Assembly: GCA_024734495.1 (NCBI GenBank)
Contig: JALMQS010000068.1
Span: 1,830,075 to 1,894,074, forward strand
DNA from: Forficula auricularia
Lineage: Eukaryota; Arthropoda; Insecta; Dermaptera; Forficulidae
Direction of reading: 5' to 3'
Length of the DNA stretch: 64,000 bases
The notes below the pieces were generated by a model. The model was given only the letters and a program-made list of their open reading frames with translations. It was not told the origin of the DNA and ran no database searches. The position numbers were made by a program, and so were the translations under genes. Shown in pieces: positions 56,740-64,000 of this stretch. The stretch's first letter is position 1, and every line of letters starts with the position of its first letter.

Positions 56740-59270
56740 CTAATTTAAGTGATTTTGCTCTAAGCTATTGAATTCAAGAGTTTACTTATTAAAGATAGTG
56801 TCGGCCAAGAAGTCAAGAGTACGTCATTTCAAAGCCTCTTCTAACTTCTTTCATCAATCAGAATATTATTGAATTTTATCTCACTTAATTCGAGCTTTAG
56901 AGGCATTTAAATGAGTGTCTCAAACTTAAAATTGACCTTTTTTTTACTTACTATACAGTCTCATTAGATTCTTCTATCATTTGATGAAATTAATATTTTT
57001 GGGATTCTAAAATAAATCTTTTCAAATAATGTTTCGTCAATCAAATAGACTTGATTACTTAAATTAAGATATACATTTAAGATAAAAAACTGAGCAAAAA
57101 TTTCATATTTCTCAAAAAATTAATTTCATTCCCAAAACGCTATTCATAGAGAAAAAAATGAAAATATACCAAGTTTGTGATTATTGGATAAATACTCATT
57201 CCGTACAGTGTGCCTGTGCATGTAAGAGCCGAAAAGGATATAATGAGAAAATGGTTTAAAAATTGGGATGAGAGATTTTCGACGTAACACTTTCAAAGGA
57301 TTATTGATTGTTTCAGGGAAGGGAAAGAGAATTTTGACCTCTAGAAGTACCGAGAGAGTATAATTATTAACTAAACGTGAGGAGGGATAGTGATCAACAA
57401 TAAATAGCTATATCTTATTTTCAATAGGCCTCTAAAAAAAGATTATAGATTGAATTTCTTCTGATCGCTTAAATATATTATAAAATATAAAGAAGTATTT
57501 CAGAATAAATTCTCGTTTGAAAATAAATACAATTCTTTATAAAAAATACACTAGCAAAATTTATTCCTTTATAAAGCAATTAATTTTACTATTTTTAATT
57601 AATAAAGTGAGAATTTCTCTCAAAACGTTTTGATTTTTAATAAAAGTTTTGAATTATATTTATTTTATACAATATATAATATACTTATGTTTATTTTGAA
57701 GTTTTTGTGGTGACATTTAATGAACATCATATTTCGAATTCTGTCTACGGAATCAGAAATTAAAGGTTTTACTTCTAGATTCTAGACATTTTTACGCAAA
57801 GTAAGCTTCTAACCACGAATATTAAATGTTGAACAATCTACAAAGGTGGAGAAATTTCTTCGGTCAAAGGGCCAAGGCAGCTAGCAATGTAGATGATTAG
57901 GTCAGGATCACAAAAAATGTAATTTATATATATATTTTTATGAAAAAATTACGTCTACTTCTAACAAATATAATTATAATTTTTTATATTTTTCGATTCA
58001 AGTGTCATTTGTAGGGAATCAGAATGATATCAATGATTATATGAAACTACGTAATATACCTACATTGAATAAAAATAATTTTTTATTTATTCAATTTCAA
58101 TAAAAAATTTATTTAAGTCATATTACATGGAAATGTAAAAAGCAAAATGCAGAAAGATATTAAGATTTAATATTAGAGTTCAGACATGAGTGGTCGTGTT
58201 AAAGGTTTTAATGTTTGGCCTATGCTCTATGATCACAAGCCAGATTGAAACGCAATTTGCTTGATATAGAACTAAATTCCAACCAAATAGCATGATGAAA
58301 TGTTAAGAACTATGGCCACAAAATTATAGCCAACAACAAAAAAGAAATATCCAGTTTGAAAATTATCCAGTGTGAAGAGGTTCACCTCTGGAACCTTTCA
58401 AATGAGTGATTATATATATACTCTTTATATATATGGATTTTTAGTCTGAAATAGAAAACGCAGAACCAGTATTATGAAATAAAATAATTATATGTATATT
58501 AATTGATATTTTTAAAAGTAGAAAATATCAGGTAATTTTTCCAAACTTCAAAAGCCATAAGAAGAATTCTTTCGATAATAGCTCTAATTAGAGAATAGTT
58601 CAATTGAAAATGAGCTTATATACTTAAGTCATTAAAAAAGTTTTATATATCTAACGCGAGAATGTTATATTAGATCATTAAAAATTCTCAAAATTTCATT
58701 TTTCATATGAATTCTAACCAAACTAATAGACTATAATTTTCTTATTTCATATAAAAAAAAAAAAAAAAAAGGAACAAACGGAATGTTAGCCTTAGAGTTG
58801 TCAATTTTTTTTTCCAAACAAAAGAAGAAGTTACCTGGCAAAAATAGCCAACTATATTACTATAGCAAAAATTAATGGTATTTTATTTTTTAGTAGTAGG
58901 TAATTAAAATTTGAAAATTTCCGAAATACAATTTGAAAATATATACTTTCATTAGTCAGCTTCTGTCCGGGTCGGAGAAAACATGAAAAGGGTAAGTAGA
59001 GCCCTTGCGTTTTTAGTGGAATTAGAGGAACAGAGCGCCCGGCCAATCCGCAAGTGGTATTCAGAAAATAAAAAGATTTTAAGATAATGTACTTATATTA
59101 GTTTAAAAAGTGCGAATTCACTAAGTTGACGATTTTGATATTTTTCTTTTTAGTACCTACCAAGTAATTCAAATGAGTAAAAGTAAATGTATTGGTAATT
59201 TTATATATGTTAAATTTGAGTTTATTTTTGGAATGATCAAGGGTTATTTAATGTAGGTATGTATGACAAT
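56740..59270. other. Unrecognised AT-rich DNA
   Basis: About 2.5 kb with homopolymers and no recognised element. A short GC-richer island lies at 58,960-59,050. Confidence 0.5.
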
Positions 59271-59272
59271 TA

Positions 59273-59458
59273 GGGCCGGTTGTATGTCGGTTGGTAAACT
59301 CTTTTTAACCGTTAGCAAAGGGTAAATGGCTGGGATGTCCAATCAGATGAAAGTGCCTGTCATCTCATTGGCAGGCACTTTCATCTGATTGGCCATCCCA
59401 GCCTTTTACCCTTTGCCAACGGTTAAAAAGAGTTTACCAGCCGACATACAACTGGCCC
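59273..59458. mobile_element. Palindromic MITE with TTA target duplication (PIF/Harbinger type)
   Basis: The ends are GGGCCGGTTGTATGTCGG and, inverted, GGGCCAGTTGTATGTCGG, flanked by TTA at 59270-59272 and 59459-59461. The arms run almost to the centre (GATGAAAGTGCCTG facing CAGGCACTTTCATC), about 85 bases each. High similarity between the arms suggests a young insertion. Confidence 0.92.
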
Positions 59459-59509
59459 TTAGTCAAACCCCAGGAACAATGATGGGTGATTGGTTATGTT
59501 GAGTGTTTA

Positions 59510-59841
59510 GGGGTCGTCCATAAATTACGTCACACAGTAAGGGGGGAGGGGATTTCAGATTTGTGACAAAATGTTACAGGGTGGCCCGGGGAACTTAAAA
59601 ATGGATATGTCACAAAAGTCAAATTAAAAAATTTTCAAATATATTTTTTATATTTCAGGTTATTATTATTCCAACTTGAAAATTTTGATAAAATAAAAAA
59701 TTTCAACAATTAAATTATAGGGTATAAAAATTATAGTGTGACGTCACAGGGGGCTCACTGAAAATTGTGACAGAATGTGACACAGGGGGAGGGAGGGTTC
59801 TAAAAATTTTGAAATTCGTGTACGTAATTTATGGATGGCTC
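59510..59841. mobile_element. MITE family M2, copy b
   Basis: It starts GGGGTCGTCCATAAATTACG and ends TACGTAATTTATGGATGGC. The interior is shared with 45,613-46,075 in the opposite orientation. It lies 50 bases from the palindromic MITE. Confidence 0.85.
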
Positions 59842-59894
59842 TTTATGTGAATAGGGAGCGAAAAATCGCTGTTTGATTAGAAAAGATATTTTTT

Positions 59895-60100
59895 TTTAAC
59901 CGACATCAAAAAAAGGAGGAGGTTATCAATTCATTGGAATCTTTTTTTTTAATGTATGCACAGAGATAACTTTTTTTATACCTTGTGTGTTCTAAGCCCA
60001 AAAATTGTCAACCCGACAAGTCTAAGGAGAATAGGAGATGAAACATCGTGCTTTTATTAGAAAATTTAAATCAAAAAATCTTCAACCGGACTAGGTGAAT
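59895..60100. repeat. Fragment of the ACCGACTTC-AAAGGAGGAGG repeat
   Basis: ACCGACATCAAAAAAAGGAG and GAGGTTATCAATTCATTGGA recall the A unit at 54.9 kb; the rest is diverged. Confidence 0.6.
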
Positions 60101-60585
60101 AACGGATGAAAGATCGCCATATCGCTTGTTGATGACTCGGTACACCCGGTATTCACGATTCACAGATGGCCCTAGCAATGAATTCACTTGAAATTATTTT
60201 GTTTTCTCCCTGTGCTTAAAAATGTCTAAAACGTGAAGAAAAATCATTCTCAATCATGATTTTTTCTAACGGGTTTCTGTCTATTGTTGATGTTTCAGGA
60301 TATCGATATCTATGATAATTTCGTTCTGGTGCCGGAATATTTGTATTTCCAATGTAGAGAGCTGATTAGTTTTTTTGGGGTCTCTAGCTTTGGAACTTTC
60401 GGTTCAAAAATGCAGAAAATATTTTGTGAATGATTTATTTTAATTTTAAGAGGTTTTAATAATGATATAGGCATAAATAAAGACTCAAGTGCTTTTCAAT
60501 TTGACATAATTAAATAATAAAATTATTTATTTTAAAACCCACAAATAGTTTATTACAAATAATTTTTATAATAAAAATAATTATG

Positions 60586-60985
60586 AAAGTGAATTTTGGA
60601 ATAATTATTGGAAAAGAGGTTTTTTTATTAAATTAGTTTTTTTCCTCTTATTAAAAACAAGGACTAAAAAGATGATCAAGGACAGTCGATGGTGGAGAAG
60701 TAATCTCCGGAGTCGAAGCTCAAATACAATATATACATTGATTCATGTAAAATAAATGGTTTAATAATAAAAGTGAATTTTGGATCAGAGACTGAATAAT
60801 GGAATTGGAATAATTATCGGAAAAGAGGTTTTTTTATTTAATTAGTTTTTTCCTCTTATTAAAAACAAGGACTAAAAAGATGATCAAGGACAGTCGATGG
60901 TGGAGAAGTAATCTCCGAAGTCGAAGCTCAAATACAATGTATACATTAATTCATGTAAAATAATAGGTTTAATAAAATTTACAAA
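60586..60985. repeat. Two-copy tandem duplication, ~209-bp offset
   Basis: AAAACAAGGACTAAAAAGAT, GACAGTCGATGGTGGAGAAG and GTCGAAGCTCAAATACAAT occur once in each unit with only a few differences. Recent duplication, no coding. Confidence 0.92.
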
Positions 60986-60989
60986 AAAA

Positions 60990-62397
60990 AGTGAATTTAT
61001 TTCAGGTTAATAGATAAATTGAAATTAATTTTCTTTCAACAGCTTAAGAGTTCTAAATCAAAAAAGTATCATATAAATCTTCATACTGGCTAACATAGTT
61101 TAAACATATCATCCGACAAGGGTATCTCTGCAATGGTATCAGCGTTATGACAGATAGCATATGAGCATATTTTGAAACATCAAGATTCTCCTTTCAAAGA
61201 GAAACTTATAGGGGTCAAAGCCTGAGGCAGGGCAACATATCACGATCTCAATCCTTTGCATGCAAGTTGTTTGTTCATATACACGACGTTTCGATATTTT
61301 AGTGTTAAATATCAGGAATCAGTATTGACGTTAAAATGAAAGCAATATTTATTCTTAGCTTTTAAAAATTATTTCTTTACGGACACTCCAGAACTATCCC
61401 TGGACTCGTAGAATGAATAGATTAGATTAATTAACTAAAAATATTTGCCAATTAATCAATTTAGAATTAAAAGAAAAAGTGAAAACTTTTCAAAACTAGG
61501 TACTCCTTCGGCAAAATATGCAGAGTTGTAGAGAGAGTGAACTATCGCATCCAGCTTAGAGTTAAAGAGCTGTCATACTAATAAATTTAAATATAATAAA
61601 CTATTCAAAATTTATTTTTTGATTTAATTAATTATCATCTTGTTATAATTTTAATTTTTTAATTTTAATATACAATAATTTAAAGAACTATAAATGAAGT
61701 TTAAATTAAATAAACCAATTAATTAATAAAGTGAAATTGAAAAAAAACACGTTTATTTATTTATGCTTTTATTATAATAACGGCTTAAAATTTCAATTAA
61801 ATAATTCAAAAAAATATATTTTCTGCATTTTTGAACATGGAGTTATGACCAAAATCCAATTAGTTCTCTGCAATGGAAATACAGACATTTTGACACTAGA
61901 ATGAACTTTCTACGACTTTACGTCTTTTTCTGTTATCATGTCCACAGACAAACAGACATATAGAAAAAATAATTAAAATTATTGTATATTTATTCATGTT
62001 TCAGACATTTTATAATGAACAAAAAAAAATCTGGGTAAATGATGATTTTAAGAGATATTAATTAATTTATAAAATATCAAGAATATGCGTTAAGTATGCA
62101 GGTTACACTTATTTTCATCCAAAATTACTCATATCTAGATCTCAAAATAATACAAATAACTATAAAATTTTGTTTTGAAATTTTTATTTGTTTTTGAGCT
62201 AGAATAAACAAGAAATTTTACCACTTGCAAACACAATGATTCACAGAAAAAATATTTAATATCTTCTATTTGTGTTCTGTCACTGAAAATTACTCGGTAT
62301 GCCAGGGGTTGTATTCAGAATTCAGATTTTCGATGATGTTTACTATCTATGTATGTACGCGCAAGACTTTCTTTAGATCTTGATGTGATTTCTTTCA
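60990..62397. other. Unrecognised AT-rich DNA
   Basis: No element or gene recognised. Confidence 0.5.
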
Positions 62398-62930
62398 TTT
62401 TTTTACTTTATCCAATGCAAAGCATGGGTAAAGTATTGCAATCGCTCTCGGGGCAAGCGTGGCTTCAAAGGGTCCTCAGGTAAAGACTACGGAACCCATG
62501 GACTCAATTAAAGTCACAAATTGTAGTATTCAATTAGGTTGAATTTTAGCACGTGACGGTTTTGCCAAAAATTACATGGGGTCTCGTCGAGAGGCCAAAA
62601 AGTGCGATTTTTTCATTTAGTGCGTGCGGATGTATGTATGTATGTATGTATGTATGGATGGATGTATGTTATCGTTTTTTTGGCCCACGATTTTTTCCAC
62701 ACCGTTACACCGATTGAAATGAAATTGAAAACCTAGCATTCTTTGAACAAAATGAAGCGCTGATTAGTTTTTGGTACATATCGACCCACAAACATTAGTA
62801 CTTTATTTCAGTACTTTTTTAGTTTTTTCTAAATATCTTGAAAATGACTTAACCAATTTTGATGAAATTTAATATCCTAATTAAGTACCTTGGGGACCAC
62901 AAAAAAGGATAAATAAAGTTTTTAGTAAAA
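62398..62930. repeat. Interspersed repeat with TTTACTTTATCCA start and (GTAT)n
   Basis: TTTACTTTATCCAATGCAAA, GGGTAAAGTATTGCAATCG at the start parallels 4805 and 37,745. A GTAT/GGAT microsatellite lies at 62,629-62,670. CACCGATTGAAATGAAATTG and AAGCGCTGATTAGTTTTTGG resemble the 5.1-kb copy. Confidence 0.6.
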
Positions 62931-63129
62931 TTATATTTTAAAGTACTTTACTCTAGAGTAAGAGAGTACTTTTTAATTTTTTAAATTCTTTAAAATTTAT
63001 TCATTTGAACCTTTTAATATAGCTCATTTAGCCTTGCTTAAATAAGAATGGATAGGCTTCTCTCTGTGAAATGCTAAAAATTTGGGAGAAAATTTTATAA
63101 GTAACCATAGCAACTGCGTTGTTTTCTTA

Positions 63130-64000
63130 TCCCTTACCTTTGCAGAAGACATAGAGGAATCGACTTTAAACCAAAAATAGCGATTGATTCTAATCAAATA
63201 CTTGAGGAATAACCATTCTATATTGGATTTTTGACGTTTCGGTTTTTATTGGTAACCATTGCTGAAGACATAGAGGAATCGACTTTAAACCAAAAATAGC
63301 GATTGATTCTCATCTAGTACTTGAGGAATAACCATTCTATATTGGATTTTTGACGTTTCGGTTTTTATTGGTCACCATTTCTGAAGACATAGAGGAATCG
63401 ACTTTAAACCAAAAATAGCGATTGAGTCTTATCAAATACTTGAGGAATAACCATTCTATATTGGATTTTTGACGTTTCGGTTTTTATTGGTAACCATTCC
63501 TGAAGACATAGAGAAATCAACTTTAAACCAAAAATAGCGATTGATTCTCATCTAGTACTTGAGGAATAACCATTCTATATTGGATTTTTGACGTTTCGGT
63601 TTTTATTGGTAACCATTGCTGTAGACATAGAGGTATCGACTTTAAACCAAAAATAGCGATTGATTCTCATCTATTACTTGAGGAATAACCATTCTATATT
63701 GGATTTTTGACGTTTCGGTTTTTATTGGTAACCATTGCTGAAGACATGGAGGAATCGACTTAAAATCAAAAATAGCCATCGATTCTCATCTAATACTTGA
63801 GGAATAACAATTCTACATTAGGTTTTTGACGTTTCGATTATTATTGGTAACCATTGCTGAAGGCATGGAGGAATCGACTTAAAATCAAAAATAACGATCG
63901 ATTCTTATCTAATACTAGAGGAATAACCTTATTGCATTCCATTTTTGATGTTTTGACTATTAATGGCAACCTCTACTGAAAACGTGGAAGAATAGACTTA
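63130..64000. repeat. 119-bp satellite array running off the window
   Basis: GAAGACATAGAGGAATCGAC or a variant recurs at 63145, 63264, 63383, 63502, 63621, 63740, 63859 and 63978, an exact 119-base step. The first five units are very alike; the last two to three are more diverged, as at an array edge. It continues beyond base 64,000. Confidence 0.97.

Noticed and set aside
58852..59046. Minus-strand frame of 64 codons
   Set aside because: No family resemblance; AT-driven residues in its second half.
1..64000. CRISPR array, bacterial operons or riboswitches
   Set aside because: The 119-bp array lacks spacers, and the window is clearly eukaryotic with spliced genes.

Overview
The window looks like the nuclear genome of an arthropod, most likely an insect. 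It is AT-rich, has spliced genes with GT-AG introns, and is full of Tc1/mariner, hAT and PIF/Harbinger elements, CR1-like and RTE-like LINE ends, tRNA- and 5S-derived relics and satellite DNA. I cannot place the order or species from the sequence alone.

One large protein-coding gene on the minus strand fills about two thirds of the window. I rebuilt 43 coding exons from 46,610 down to the stop codon at 4,476, about 8.07 kb of coding sequence (roughly 2,690 residues). Domain order and conserved blocks identify it as the arthropod orthologue of TTC28 (TPRBK). It starts with an N-terminal TPR, continues with about two dozen Leu-Gly-Asn-type TPRs (exons 1-19), then an alpha-helical linker, a CHAT caspase-like domain (exons 22-31), the conserved post-CHAT block (exons 32-34), and a long Ser/Thr/Pro/Gly-rich tail ending in poly-proline (exons 35-43). 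Almost all exon phases fit together. They fail at exon 3/4, exon 5/6 and around exon 42. The true start codon was not found: exon 1 has no in-frame ATG and begins at a splice acceptor, so at least one more 5' exon lies upstream, to the right.

Region by region: 1-4475 is AT-rich 3' flank with short repeats. 4476-46610 is the gene, with introns loaded with transposons. These include a decayed Tc1/mariner copy with ~180-bp inverted repeats (22.8-24.4 kb), hAT MITEs with 8-bp target duplications (12.65, 27.1-28.0, 37.9, 43.0 and 46.2 kb), a PIF/Harbinger relic (35.8 kb), CR1-like LINE pieces (17.7 and 40.1 kb) and a nested LINE/LINE/SINE cluster (8.6-9.4 kb). 46611-64000 is either the first intron or upstream DNA. 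It holds a ~1.5-kb palindrome (46.9-48.4 kb), a compound inverted repeat (54.9-56.4 kb), more MITEs, a 5S-like relic and a 119-bp satellite array that runs off the right end.

The least expected signal is a scattered set of hammerhead-ribozyme-like motifs (CTGATGA, a stem, GAAA, a short stem III, then GTC or GTA) inside introns and flanks. The best is at 13.61-13.65 kb. They resemble the hammerheads known from Penelope-like retroelements and retrozymes, but each has one extra base before stem II, so activity is uncertain. The mobile elements are mostly dead relics. The only gene product I can defend is the TTC28-like protein.
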